A stretch of DNA of 64,000 bases from an uncultured Blautia sp. (GTDB taxonomy: Bacteria > Bacillota > Clostridia > Lachnospirales > Lachnospiraceae), in NCBI RefSeq assembly GCF_934372025.1, contig NZ_CAKROJ010000001.1, positions 74,545 through 138,544 on the forward strand, written 5' to 3'. Within the stretch, counting starts at the first letter, position 1, and every line of letters starts with the position of its first letter. Shown piece by piece: positions 51,898 to 61,868 of the stretch. Position numbers and translations under genes: made by a program. A model generated the notes under the pieces. It was not told where the DNA came from. It searched no databases and saw only the letters and a list, made by a program, of their open reading frames with translations.

Positions 51898-52791
51898 TTA
51901 TGCCAGCTTGATTCCGAAATCCTTCATAGCTTTTTTCAATGTTTCTACATTGCTTTCTTCCATCTCGCAAAGTGGCATACGAAGCGGTCCTACATTCATG
52001 CCCATCAGATTCAGTGCAGTCTTGACCGGAATCGGATTTACTTCGCAGAACAGAGCATTAATCAGCGGAATTGCATCGATCTGGATCTTGGCTGCTCCTG
52101 CTGTGTCACCTTCCATGAATTTCATGACCATATCATGTGTTTCCTTCGGTGCAACATTGGAAAGTACAGAAATAACGCCAAGTCCGCCAAGTGAAAGGAT
52201 CGGCAGAACCTGATCATCGTTTCCGGAATACAGTTCCAGATCAGCGCCTGCCAGAGATACTGTCTTGGCAATCTGAGAAAGATCTCCGCTTGCAGCTTTG
52301 AGACCTACGATATTCTTAACATTCTTGACCAGTGTGGCAACGGTTGCCGGCTGGATATTACATCCTGTACGGCTCGGTACATTATACATAATGATCGGAG
52401 TCTCCGGAACTGCATTTGCAATTGCAGTATAGTGAGCGATCAGACCTTTCTGTGTTGCTTTATTATAATAAGGAGTTACAACCAGTAATGCATCTGCACC
52501 ATATGATGCAGCTTCTTTGGACATCATGATTGCAGTCTCTGTGCAATTAGATCCTGTTCCGGCAATAACCGGCACACGTTTATTTACTTTATCAATTGCA
52601 AATTTGATTGTCTGGAGATGTTCTCCATGTGTCATGGTAGAAGATTCCCCAGTTGTTCCACAGATAATAATGGCATCTGTGCTGTTGGCAATCTGGAATT
52701 CCAGGAGTTCTTCCAGTTTATCGTAATTCACCTTTCCGTCTTCATACATTGGGGTAACAATTGCGACGCCCGCACCTTTAAAAATTGCCAT
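51898..52791 (-). CDS. dapA: 4-hydroxy-tetrahydrodipicolinate synthase
   Basis: A 297-residue DapA, condensing pyruvate with aspartate semialdehyde. The Schiff-base lysine is in IVGLKAASGD (about residue 163), the Tyr in MYNVPSRTGCNI, and the substrate site GTTGESSTM. First gene of the dapA-dapB pair. DAP made here would supply the epimerase step that the Ser/Ser DapF-like protein at 13163-14011 is expected to perform, or a different DapF elsewhere. Confidence 0.97.
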   Translation of the reverse strand: MAIFKGAGVAIVTPMYEDGKVNYDKLEELLEFQIANSTDAIIICGTTGESSTMTHGEHLQTIKFAIDKVNKRVPVIAGTGSNCTETAIMMSKEAASYGADALLVVTPYYNKATQKGLIAHYTAIANAVPETPIIMYNVPSRTGCNIQPATVATLVKNVKNIVGLKAASGDLSQIAKTVSLAGADLELYSGNDDQVLPILSLGGLGVISVLSNVAPKETHDMVMKFMEGDTAGAAKIQIDAIPLINALFCEVNPIPVKTALNLMGMNVGPLRMPLCEMEESNVETLKKAMKDFGIKLA

Positions 52792-52888
52792 ATTAACTCC
52801 TCCTTAATTCTTCTGTAATTTATAGTATTCATAATGCTTCTGTCTGCTGAATATAGAGAAATACTTTTACCTCAACAGATCCTTTATT

Positions 52889-53404
52889 CTATTCACCGCA
52901 TGTATCCAACGGATGAACTTCCTCTGTACTGAGCGTTGTGATTATGTCCACATATGGTCTCAACTCTTCCGGGAAATTCCATCCGGTCATAACGATATGC
53001 ATGGACTCATCCTTATGTTTCAGTATATCTGCGATTCCTTCTGCTGTTATTATTCCACAGTCAAGAAGTCCCAAAATCTCATCAAGAAGCAGAAAATCGC
53101 ACTCCTGAGTGACAACAACTTTACGGGCAAAATTCAGTCCGTTCAGAATGTTTGATTTCTCTTCGGCCTTTTCTTCTTCTGTCAGATCCTCATAGCAGCA
53201 GTCTCTTTTTTCAAAACGAAAGATTTTAAAATCCAGATTGTCTACATCCTGCAGAAAATCCAGCGAACGCTGCTCTCTTCCCTTCAGGAACTGAATCACG
53301 ATCACACTTTTGCCCTGGGTAGCCATACGGAGACTCTGACCAATTGCCAGAGCGGTTTTGCCTTTGCCGTTTCCGCAGTACACCTCTGTTAATTCTTTTT
53401 CCAT
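52889..53404 (-). CDS. corrinoid adenosyltransferase (CobO/BtuR family)
   Basis: A 171-residue P-loop protein. Walker A GNGKGKTALAIG (about residues 11-22) and VIVIQFLKGREQRS are typical of cob(I)yrinic acid a,c-diamide adenosyltransferases, which attach the adenosyl group to cobalamin precursors. Later motifs CDFLLLDEILGLLD and IVMTGWNFPEEL also fit, but the C-terminus is shorter and less conserved than in CobA/BtuR, so substrate specificity is uncertain. Monocistronic between dapA and the SSB-like gene. Confidence 0.85.
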   Translation of the reverse strand: MEKELTEVYCGNGKGKTALAIGQSLRMATQGKSVIVIQFLKGREQRSLDFLQDVDNLDFKIFRFEKRDCCYEDLTEEEKAEEKSNILNGLNFARKVVVTQECDFLLLDEILGLLDCGIITAEGIADILKHKDESMHIVMTGWNFPEELRPYVDIITTLSTEEVHPLDTCGE

Positions 53405-53510
53405 ATTACTTCCTCTTTACGTTCAATAAAACTACTTACCGCATTATTCTTTATCTTACCGCAGTTCTGTCAAAAATGCAATACCTCTCGTTACTGTTCA
53501 CAGCACCTGG

Positions 53511-54137
53511 TCAGTCTATATATTCCAGTTTACTTACCGACACTTCATAGGCAATTCTTCTTTCTGATTGATTTTCTCCGATTCGCTTCATATATTCACG
53601 ACTCTGGATTCTTCCCCAGAGAAGCACATGACCTCCCACAGTAAATGCAGAAGCATATCGAGCGTTTCTGCCCCAGCATATACAGGGTATGTAGTCAGAT
53701 TTACTGTAGGGTCTGTTTACTGCCAGAAGCATATCTGCGATTTCTCTTCCAAGCGGGGTTTTCCTGTAGACCGGCGGCTTACAGATATATCCGTCCAGAA
53801 AAATCTGATTGACCGGAATTGTCTCATCTGCTTCTTCTATAAAATTTACTTCCCTTGCAAAAACTGAAAGAACCAGACGATTATGTTTTTCTTCATGTCT
53901 GTTATAAGAACGAAACTGTCCATGAATCTCAATATACTGCCCTGTATAGTCCTGTGTTATATCCAGAAGTCTCTCTGAAACCATAACAGGAATCCTGTCT
54001 TCTGAGTCACTCAGTCTGCGTACAAGAAGCTCCATGGTATAAAATCCCTCGCCGAATACCTGATGACTGAATGTAAAGCCTGTATCAATTTTCCCCATAA
54101 TTGATACCTGATTGTTTTCAATGATCTTGTCTGCCAT
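53511..54137 (-). CDS. single-stranded DNA-binding protein-like, two OB domains
   Basis: A 208-residue protein. The N-terminal part (about 10-100, NQVSIMGKIDTGFTFSHQVF) and the C-terminal part (about 105-205, NQIFLDGYICKPPVYRKTPL then GREIADMLLAVNR) each look like an OB fold with SSB-like strands. The second half is closest to SSB (SDYIPCICWGRNARYASAFT). There is no acidic C-terminal tail, unlike typical SSB, which suggests it does not recruit the usual partner proteins. Two OB folds in one chain imply tight binding as a monomer or dimer. Divergent from bipA. Confidence 0.8.
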   Translation of the reverse strand: MADKIIENNQVSIMGKIDTGFTFSHQVFGEGFYTMELLVRRLSDSEDRIPVMVSERLLDITQDYTGQYIEIHGQFRSYNRHEEKHNRLVLSVFAREVNFIEEADETIPVNQIFLDGYICKPPVYRKTPLGREIADMLLAVNRPYSKSDYIPCICWGRNARYASAFTVGGHVLLWGRIQSREYMKRIGENQSERRIAYEVSVSKLEYID

Positions 54138-54236
54138 AATATTGTTCTCCTTCCTCTTTGGGTATTTTGTCTATATTAGGCTATGAATCCCTCTGAAGAT
54201 TTAGAACCAAAAATTCAAAAAAGTTTTCGGAACTCC

Positions 54237-54264
54237 TTGTAATCTGCGAAAAATGTGGTAAACT
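54237..54264 (+). promoter_or_regulatory. promoter of bipA
   Basis: TTGTAA (54237-54242), 16-bp spacer, TAAACT (54259-54264), about 65 nt before the ATG. Confidence 0.5.
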
Positions 54265-54331
54265 GAAATATCGTATCACAAAAAGAATTTTTACATTTAT
54301 ATAGAAAGAAAAAGAAAGGATTTCGATTTTT

Positions 54332-56164
54332 ATGAAAACCAAACGCGAAGACGTACGTAACGTTGCCATTATTGCCCACGTCGATCACGGCAAAACCACC
54401 CTGGTGGATCAGCTCCTCAAACAGAGCGGTGTATTCCGTGAAAACCAGGAAGTTCAGGAACGTGTCATGGACTCCAATGACATTGAACGTGAGCGTGGAA
54501 TTACTATTTTATCCAAAAACACTGCTGTTCATTATAAGGGAACAAAGATCAATATCATTGATACCCCAGGACATGCAGATTTCGGTGGTGAAGTAGAGCG
54601 TGTCCTCAAAATGGTTGATGGTGTTATTCTTCTGGTAGATGCATTTGAAGGTGCAATGCCACAGACTAAATTCGTTCTCCGTAAAGCACTGGAACTGAAT
54701 CTTCATGTAATTGTCTGCATTAATAAGATTGACCGTCCGGAAGCACGTCCGGAAGAGGTAATTGATGAAGTTCTCGAACTCCTCATGGATCTTGAAGCAT
54801 CTGATGAGCAGCTCGACTGTCCATTCCTGTATGCATCCGCAAAAGCAGGACACGCAGTTCTTGATCTTGCAGATACACCGGAAAACATGGCTCCGCTGTT
54901 TGAAACTATTCTGAAATATATTCCTGCTCCGGAAGGTGATCCGGACGCTGACACACAGGTACTGATCAGTACGATCGATTACAACGAATACGTAGGCCGT
55001 ATCGGTGTCGGTAAAGTAGAAAATGGTACAATCGCAGTAAATCAGGAGCTGACTCTTCTGAATCACCACGATCTTGATAAACGTAAAAAAGTCAAAATCA
55101 GCAAGCTCTATGAATTTGACGGACTGAACAAAGTAGAAGTGAAGGAAGCAACCATCGGATCTATCGTTGCAATTTCCGGTATCGAAGATATCCATATCGG
55201 GGATACCCTCTGTGGCGGTGACAATCCGGAATCCATTCCTTTCCAGAAAATTTCCGAACCTACTCTTGCAATGAATTTTATGGTTAATGACAGCCCGCTT
55301 GCCGGACAGGAAGGTAAGTATATCACTTCCCGTCATCTGCGTGACCGTCTGTACCGTGAGTTAAATACGGATGTCAGCCTTCGTGTAGAAGACACTGACT
55401 CTACAGAATGCTTCAAAGTTTCAGGACGTGGAGAACTTCATCTTTCCGTTCTTATCGAAAACATGCGTCGTGAAGGTTATGAATTCGCTGTAAGTAAGCC
55501 AGAAGTTCTGTATCATATTGATGAACGTGGCAAGAAGCTTGAGCCAATGGAAATCGCTTATGTTGATGTTCCGGAAGAATTCTCCGGTACAGTCATTCAG
55601 AAGCTGAGTGAACGTAAAGGTGAGCTGCAGGGAATGAGTACTGCAAGTGATGGTTCCGTACGTCTGGAATTCCATATCCCATCCCGTGGACTGATCGGAT
55701 TCCGTGGTGAGTTCCTTACCTCTACCAAGGGTACCGGTATCCTGAATACTACATTCGATGGATATGCACCATACAAGGGAGATTTCCAGTATCGTAAACA
55801 GGGATCCCTGATCGCATTCGAATCCGGTGAAGCTGTTGCATATGGTCTGTTCTCCGCACAGGATCGTGGAACACTCTTCGTCGGACCTGGCGAAAAAGTA
55901 TACAGTGGTATGGTCATCGGACAGAATGGTAAAGCCGAGGATATTGAGCTGAATGTCTGCAAAACCAAACATCTGACCAATACACGTTCCTCTTCTGCTG
56001 ACGAAGCTCTGAAGCTGACACCGCCGAGAGTTCTCAGTCTGGAACAGGCAATTGAATTCATTGATCAGGATGAACTTCTGGAAGTAACACCGGAAAACCT
56101 TCGTATCCGCAAGAGAATCCTTGATCCAAGAGAAAGAAAACGTGCTGCATTCCGTAAACAGTAA
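54332..56164 (+). CDS. typA: ribosome-associated GTPase BipA/TypA
   Basis: A 610-residue translational GTPase. G1 AHVDHGKTTLVD (about residues 15-26), G3 DTPGHADFGGEV, G4 NKIDRP and EF-Tu/EF-G-like domains II, III and V, then the BipA-specific C-terminal domain (TKGTGILNTTFDGYAPYKG, TRSSSADEALKLTPPRVLSL). It assists 50S assembly and stress adaptation. Followed by a bidirectional terminator. Identification is secure. Confidence 0.97.
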   Translation: MKTKREDVRNVAIIAHVDHGKTTLVDQLLKQSGVFRENQEVQERVMDSNDIERERGITILSKNTAVHYKGTKINIIDTPGHADFGGEVERVLKMVDGVILLVDAFEGAMPQTKFVLRKALELNLHVIVCINKIDRPEARPEEVIDEVLELLMDLEASDEQLDCPFLYASAKAGHAVLDLADTPENMAPLFETILKYIPAPEGDPDADTQVLISTIDYNEYVGRIGVGKVENGTIAVNQELTLLNHHDLDKRKKVKISKLYEFDGLNKVEVKEATIGSIVAISGIEDIHIGDTLCGGDNPESIPFQKISEPTLAMNFMVNDSPLAGQEGKYITSRHLRDRLYRELNTDVSLRVEDTDSTECFKVSGRGELHLSVLIENMRREGYEFAVSKPEVLYHIDERGKKLEPMEIAYVDVPEEFSGTVIQKLSERKGELQGMSTASDGSVRLEFHIPSRGLIGFRGEFLTSTKGTGILNTTFDGYAPYKGDFQYRKQGSLIAFESGEAVAYGLFSAQDRGTLFVGPGEKVYSGMVIGQNGKAEDIELNVCKTKHLTNTRSSSADEALKLTPPRVLSLEQAIEFIDQDELLEVTPENLRIRKRILDPRERKRAAFRKQ

Positions 56165-56206
56165 TAAAATATCAGATAAACACCATCGTGTGTTCTATTA
56201 AAAAAC

Positions 56207-56243
56207 AAGACCCATGAGCCAACAACTCATGGGTCTTACTTTT
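56207..56243. terminator. bidirectional terminator between typA and AI-2E transporter genes
   Basis: AAGACCCATGAG (56207-56218) and CTCATGGGTCTT (56226-56237), perfect 12 bp, with ACTTTT after it on plus and a T-rich stretch (A-run 56201-56208) on minus. Ends both converging genes. Confidence 0.9.
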
Positions 56244-56255
56244 ATATTCAGTATA

Positions 56256-57557
56256 CTATTTATTATTCACATTCTTATCAATATACTCACTGATTTTTGC
56301 GTTAATCTTTTTGCTGACTGTTTCCTTCTGCGCTTTCTCCGTCTCTTCCGGCTCTACATGAAATTTTTCATTATATTCCTGCATCATCTCTTCATGTCGG
56401 TTTCTCTGCAGTCCTCGTGTTGTCAGCTTACGGACGATATCATAAATCACACCAAACAACGGTACAGCGATCACCATGCCAACCAGACCCCACAGGCCTC
56501 CAAATAACAAAATGGAAAATAATACCCAGAAACTGGAAACCCCTGTTGTATTACCAAGAATCTTCGGTCCGATGATATTTCCGTCCACCTGCTGAAGAAT
56601 TACAATAAAGATCAGGAAGTATAGAGCATCCCAAGGATTACTTCCCAAAAGCAGTAATAACGCACACGGAATTGCTCCGATAAATGGTCCAAAAAACGGA
56701 ATGATATTCGTCACACCAATCACAACACTGATAAATGCTGCGGATTCAAATCCCAGCAGGGTCGTTCCTGCAAAACAGATCAGGCCAATGATCGCAGAAT
56801 CAATAATCTTTCCAACAAAAAAACCATTGAACATTTTGTCTGTATAGCGAACCTCTTCTTCAATGATTCTTGCCCATTTATTTGGGAATACTCCATACAG
56901 AAGCAGTTTTGCCTGTGCACCGAACAGCTTACGGCTTGCAAGGAGATATACCGCAATCAAAAATCCAAGGAACATATTTTTGAATACGCTTAAAACCTCT
57001 ATCAGCTGCACCGTAATATTATTGACAATTCCCTGAATCGTTGTCATCATGCTGGAGTTTGCTTTCAGAATATCATTCAGGCCACTCTCCACCTGAGATG
57101 AAAAGTGATTGAAATATGTCTGTAATTCCGGCTGATCCTTGAGCAGCTGATCAATCATGCGGTTACAATAGGCAAGCCTTGCTGGCAGGATCTTGATGAT
57201 CTTCACTGTACTGTCCCACACCTGCGGAAGAATCAGCAAAATCAACAGTACTACAATCGTGACTGCACAAATGACTGCAATTGCGATAGAAAGAAATTTC
57301 AAACCTTTTTTCTGCTTTTCTGTTGCCTTTGGAAACCACTTCAGGAAACGCTCGTCCATCCGGTTACAGATCGGTGCCAGCAGATAGGCGATCAAAGCAC
57401 CATATAAAAATGGCTTCAGTATATTAAATACCGTCCGGATTCCTGTTGCAATATTGGCACTTTGGTTCAGGATATACATAATTGCAAATCCAAATGCCAG
57501 TACGGCAGCGCCTGTAATACCAAGTTTCACATATTTTGTGTTTTCATTCTGTTTCAA
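56256..57557 (-). CDS. AI-2E family transporter (PerM/YtvI-like)
   Basis: A 433-residue membrane protein with seven or eight segments of the AI-2E transporter family. Landmarks are FLYGALIAYLLAPICNRMDE (about residue 52), SAAFISVVIGVTNIIPFFGP with IGAIPCALL, and QQVDGNIIGPKILG. Some members are sodium/proton antiporters or export quorum signals; this one is not assignable further. The charged C-terminus (EEMMQEYNEKFHVEPEETEK) is cytoplasmic. Monocistronic. Confidence 0.9.
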   Translation of the reverse strand: MKQNENTKYVKLGITGAAVLAFGFAIMYILNQSANIATGIRTVFNILKPFLYGALIAYLLAPICNRMDERFLKWFPKATEKQKKGLKFLSIAIAVICAVTIVVLLILLILPQVWDSTVKIIKILPARLAYCNRMIDQLLKDQPELQTYFNHFSSQVESGLNDILKANSSMMTTIQGIVNNITVQLIEVLSVFKNMFLGFLIAVYLLASRKLFGAQAKLLLYGVFPNKWARIIEEEVRYTDKMFNGFFVGKIIDSAIIGLICFAGTTLLGFESAAFISVVIGVTNIIPFFGPFIGAIPCALLLLLGSNPWDALYFLIFIVILQQVDGNIIGPKILGNTTGVSSFWVLFSILLFGGLWGLVGMVIAVPLFGVIYDIVRKLTTRGLQRNRHEEMMQEYNEKFHVEPEETEKAQKETVSKKINAKISEYIDKNVNNK

Positions 57558-57713
57558 TTATCATGCCCCCTAAAGTGAGTCCTTAGTTACAATGTTTCTA
57601 TATATTTTTCCTATATAGACACTTGGTTTATCTTAACATTGTCGTTGATGTTTATTGTAACATCCGTTTCCCCTCATATGCAATACACAGATTCAGGAAT
57701 TTGGAATAAAACG

Positions 57714-57757
57714 GCGATTACCCCGACATTACGTTCCTGTAATATCGGGGCAATCGC
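57714..57757 (-). terminator. terminator of adhE
   Basis: GCGATTACCCCGA (57714-57726) pairs with TCGGGGCAATCGC (57745-57757), plus an inner ATTAC/GTAAT stem, followed on the minus strand by CGTTTTATT. Confidence 0.8.
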
Positions 57758-57807
57758 TGCTTATAAAACTTTATATTTTTATGGAAGAAAAAGACTTCTT
57801 TTCTTAA

Positions 57808-60417
57808 TTATTTACCATAGTATGCTTTCAGGTAGATTTCTTTCAGTTCTGCAATGAGTGGGTATCTCGGGTTTGCTCCTGTACACTGGTCATTGAATGC
57901 CTGCTCACTCATCTCATCAAGAGTCTCGAGGAAGTATTTTTCATCTACATTGTAGTCTTTGATCGTAGGTTTGATTTCGATGATCTTCTTGAGTTCTTCC
58001 AGTTTTTCCAGAAGTTTTTCGAATACTTCCTGGTCATCTTTTCCTGTCAGTCCTACGAAACGACCGATCTCTGCATAACGAGCCAGTGTCTTAGGATACT
58101 GATACTGCGGGAATGTACCCATCTTTGTCGGAACCTCAGCTGCATTGTAGCGCATAACATCGGTAAGAACGAGAGCGTTTGCAATTCCGTGAGGAATGTG
58201 ATGGAATGCACCCAGTTTATGAGCCAGTGAGTGGTTTACTCCAAGGAATGCATTTGCGAATGCCATACCAGCCATGCAGGAAGCATTTGCCATATGATCT
58301 CTTGCTTCTACGTCGTTTCCATCTCTGTAAGCTCTTGGCAGATAGTCGAATACCAGTTTGATCGCACGAAGAGCAAGTCCGTCTGTGTAATCAGAAGCCA
58401 TCATGGAAACATATGCTTCGATCGCATGTGTCATAACGTCGATACCAGATGCGCTTGTCAGTCCCTTAGGTGCACTCATCATATTGTCTGTATCTACGAT
58501 CGCCATATCCGGCATCAGTTCATAGTCAGCCAGTGGCCATTTGATTCCTGTTTCTTTATCTGTGATGATCGCAAACGGTGTTACCTCAGAACCTGTACCG
58601 GAAGATGTCGGTACGGCGATGAAGTAAGCTTTTTTACCCATTTTCGGGAATGTATAGATTCTCTTACGGATATCCATGAAATCCATTGCCATATCATCAA
58701 AGTCTGCATCCGGATTTTCGTAAAGAACCCACATGATCTTGCCGGCATCCATTGCGGATCCACCACCCATTGCAATGATGCAGTCTGGTTCAAATGCGCG
58801 CATTGCTGCAGCACCTGCTTTAGCGGAAGCAAGAGACGGGTCTGGTTCTACATCAGAGAAGCATGTATGAACGATTCCCATTTCATCCAGTTTGTCTTCG
58901 ATCTTCTTTGTATATCCATTTTTATAAAGGAAGGAGTCAGTTACGATGAAGCAGCGTTTCTTGCCCATCACGTTTTTCAGCTCGTCCAGAGCTACCGGCA
59001 GACAGCCTTTTTTGAAATAAACTTTTTCCGGGGTTCTCATCCAGAGCATGTTTTCTCTCCTCTCAGCAACAGTCTTGATATTGATCAGATGTTTTACACC
59101 AACGTTTTCAGATACAGAGTTTCCTCCCCAGGAACCGCATCCAAGTGTCAGAGACGGAGCAAGTTTGAAGTTGTAAAGATCTCCGATACCACCCTGAGAA
59201 GAAGGAGTATTGATAAGGATACGGCAGGTCTTCATTGCAGCTGCATGTTTAGCCATTTTTTCTTTCTCGTTTACATTGATGTAAAGAGATGCTGTATGTC
59301 CATATCCACCGTCTGCTACAAGCTGTTCTGCTTTTGCGATTGCCTCATCAAATGTCTTTGCTTTGTACATTGCAAGTACAGGAGAAAGTTTTTCATGTGC
59401 AAATTCTTCGCTGATATCTACGGATTCCACTTCACCGATCAGAATCTTAGTTTCTGCCGGAACAGTAACACCTGCCATCTCAGCGATAGTTGCTGCTTTC
59501 TGTCCAACGATCTTTGCATTCAGTGCGCCATTGATCAGGATTGTTTTTCTTACTTTCTCGATCTCGTCTTCTTTAAGGAAGTAGCATCCTCTGTACTGGA
59601 ACTCCTGTTTTACTGCTTCGTATACGCCTTCCAGAACAGTTACAGACTGCTCAGATGCACAGATCATACCATTATCAAATGTCTTGGAATGAATGATAGA
59701 GTTTACTGCAAGGCGAACATCTGCTGTCTCATCAATGATGACTGGTGTGTTTCCGGCTCCAACACCGAGTGCCGGTTTTCCGGAGGAGTAAGCTGCTTTA
59801 ACCATTCCAGGACCACCTGTTGCAAGAATGATGTCAGCTTCTTTCATAACAAAGTTTGTAAGCTCAAGGCTTGGTACATCAATCCATCCGATGATTCCTT
59901 CCGGAGCACCTGCTTTTACTGCTGCTTCAAGAACAACTTTGGCAGCTTCGATAGTGCTTCCTTTTGCACGTGGATGTGGGCTGATGATGATTGCGTTTCT
60001 TGTCTTCAGAGCGATCAGGGTTTTGAAGATTGCTGTGGAAGTCGGGTTTGTTGTCGGGATAACTGCTGCGATCAGACCGATCGGCTCTGCAATTTTCTTG
60101 ATTCCATAAACCGGATCTTCTTCCAGTACACCACAGGTCTTAGTGTTTTTATATGCATTGTAGATGTACTCTGCTGCGTAATGGTTCTTGATGACTTTAT
60201 CTTCTACGATACCCATTCCTGTTTCTTCAACGGCTGCTTTTGCAAGCGGGATACGGGCTTTGTCTGCTGCTGTTGCGGCTGCTTTGAAGATCTTGTCTAC
60301 CTGCTCCTGAGTATAGGTAGCAAAAATTTTCTGAGCTTCTTTCATCGCAGCGATCTTGGCTTCAAGTGCCTCTGGAGTGTCGATAATTGCCGGGATGTGG
60401 GTTTCTTTCTTTGCCAT
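57808..60417 (-). CDS. adhE: bifunctional acetaldehyde-CoA/alcohol dehydrogenase
   Basis: An 869-residue AdhE, converting acetyl-CoA to ethanol in two NADH steps. The N-terminal aldehyde dehydrogenase half (about 10-450) has FDNGMICASEQSVTV with the catalytic cysteine (about residue 250). The C-terminal iron alcohol dehydrogenase half (about 460-869) has GGGSAMDAGKIMWVLYENPD (part GGGSAMDAGK) and the metal site GVNHSLAHKLGAFHHIPHG. It probably forms spirosomes like other AdhE. Upstream Rex-like operators (60490-60565) suggest control by NADH/NAD ratio. Single gene. Confidence 0.97.
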   Translation of the reverse strand: MAKKETHIPAIIDTPEALEAKIAAMKEAQKIFATYTQEQVDKIFKAAATAADKARIPLAKAAVEETGMGIVEDKVIKNHYAAEYIYNAYKNTKTCGVLEEDPVYGIKKIAEPIGLIAAVIPTTNPTSTAIFKTLIALKTRNAIIISPHPRAKGSTIEAAKVVLEAAVKAGAPEGIIGWIDVPSLELTNFVMKEADIILATGGPGMVKAAYSSGKPALGVGAGNTPVIIDETADVRLAVNSIIHSKTFDNGMICASEQSVTVLEGVYEAVKQEFQYRGCYFLKEDEIEKVRKTILINGALNAKIVGQKAATIAEMAGVTVPAETKILIGEVESVDISEEFAHEKLSPVLAMYKAKTFDEAIAKAEQLVADGGYGHTASLYINVNEKEKMAKHAAAMKTCRILINTPSSQGGIGDLYNFKLAPSLTLGCGSWGGNSVSENVGVKHLINIKTVAERRENMLWMRTPEKVYFKKGCLPVALDELKNVMGKKRCFIVTDSFLYKNGYTKKIEDKLDEMGIVHTCFSDVEPDPSLASAKAGAAAMRAFEPDCIIAMGGGSAMDAGKIMWVLYENPDADFDDMAMDFMDIRKRIYTFPKMGKKAYFIAVPTSSGTGSEVTPFAIITDKETGIKWPLADYELMPDMAIVDTDNMMSAPKGLTSASGIDVMTHAIEAYVSMMASDYTDGLALRAIKLVFDYLPRAYRDGNDVEARDHMANASCMAGMAFANAFLGVNHSLAHKLGAFHHIPHGIANALVLTDVMRYNAAEVPTKMGTFPQYQYPKTLARYAEIGRFVGLTGKDDQEVFEKLLEKLEELKKIIEIKPTIKDYNVDEKYFLETLDEMSEQAFNDQCTGANPRYPLIAELKEIYLKAYYGK

Positions 60418-60489
60418 TTCTGAATCCTCCTGTTTTCCTCTTGTGATTTGATTCTTTCTGGTTTTAGTAGTGTGTTTGATGGTTGTGTG

Positions 60490-60565
60490 TGTTAATGAAT
60501 TAACGTTAATTATTTATCAATCTTGCTAATGAGACTATTTTATTAGATTGTTAATCATTTGTCAA
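60490..60565 (-). promoter_or_regulatory. adhE promoter with Rex-like operators
   Basis: On the minus strand TTGACA (60560-60565), 17 bp, TAAAAT (60537-60542). TTGTTAATCATTTGTCAA (60548-60565), overlapping the -35 and spacer, resembles the Rex box TTGTTAA-N4-TTAACAA with mismatches. TGTTAATGAATTAACG (60490-60505), about 30 nt past the likely transcript start, matches the box core closely. Both suit redox repression. The intergenic stretch up to 60753 is otherwise AT-rich and featureless. Confidence 0.65.
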
Positions 60566-60753
60566 TATATTTTAACCACCTAAAAAATCCACTAAATCCC
60601 TTTTTATTTATTCTTTTTATGCAATTTGTACAACTCTACCCTGGGCATTTTTGTATATATTTATTATATTTTATGGTCACTTATTTTGCAATTTATTTTT
60701 ATATGGTATTTTATATAATTTTTCTTTGTTTTTCTCTGCACAAATTAGTTATT

Positions 60754-61868
60754 TTGTATATAATACTATAAATGAGCAAATTTGAAAAAATGCACAAAAT
60801 TATCCTGCTAATTTCATAAATGATTCAAAATCATCACTTGCTTTTGCACATAGGAACAGATATTTATACTTTTCCTGATGAACAGTATTACAGATTAGAT
60901 GATATCCATCTTGAAAAGACCGATATTCACCAGTTCCTGTGACACAAATATAATGTGCCAGTGACATCAGCAGCCAATATCTTTGTATTCCCTTTGAGGA
61001 ACGTATCTGGTAGGTATCCAGTGCCAGACGGTTTTTACATTGCCTGAAAAATATCTCGATCGGCCATCGACAAACATAGCAGGAAAGGATCTCCTGTGTA
61101 GATAAGGATACATTTGTGCTGATGAAAGCACGCAGTGCTTTAGGATTACCAAATGCTTTTTCAGGATAGCTTAAAAGGACAACCGCATTCTCTATGCCGC
61201 TGAGGTTTCCCTCATACCGGTACACATAATAGTTCCGTTTTTTGACTGTGACGAGGTCAAATCCCTTATGTGTTGTGGAGCGTTCGGCAGCCAGTTCACT
61301 GAGCTTCTTTTTCATTCCTGACGGGTACAGCAGACGGTTTGTTTTCAAAGCACCAATCGTATAGAACCCTTTCTGTACAAAAGTATTGATTATTTTTTCA
61401 GAAACATACCAGCAGTCGCAAAGAAAGTAGGACATTACTGGCGGAACAGGCAGTTCCTTTGCAATATTTTGTACAATATCAATCTTGGAAATTGATTTAT
61501 TGTACATTACAAAAGCATAGTTTAGGACAATGCTGTTACAGGAAAGCATAACCGCAACTGCCTGATGTCCGTAATCCTGTTTTCCCTTTAAATGGGATTG
61601 ATGGAAATACGCATCTTCAATCGGATGCAGAGCCCGTGACGAAGGCTTTGTCTTAGAAGCTATCGTATCATCCACAATGCAGAAAACAGGCTTTCCGGTG
61701 CGTGCTGCTTCTGAATAAATAATCTCTATAACAGAACGTTTTAATGTATCTGAAAGTAAGGAATCATCCCATTTCCCTGAATTCAGGAAATGAGCGACAG
61801 TCGTTCTGTGGCAGGGACTGTTTTGTGCAAAATCACGAACTTGCTCATTTATAGTATATTGGATACAA
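60754..61868 (-). mobile_element. insertion sequence with terminal inverted repeats
   Basis: A 17-bp perfect inverted repeat, ATACTATAAATGAGCAA, lies at 60763-60779 and in reverse at 61841-61857. It extends imperfectly outwards to TTGTAT at about 60754 and ATACAA at about 61868. The transposase gene covers nearly all the space. No target duplication could be fixed, so the true boundaries may differ by a few bases. The right repeat overlaps the first codons of the transposase. Confidence 0.7.

Noticed and set aside
58231..60423. Long open frame antisense to adhE (730 codons).
   Set aside because: Same reason: opposite a strongly conserved gene, no recognisable motifs.
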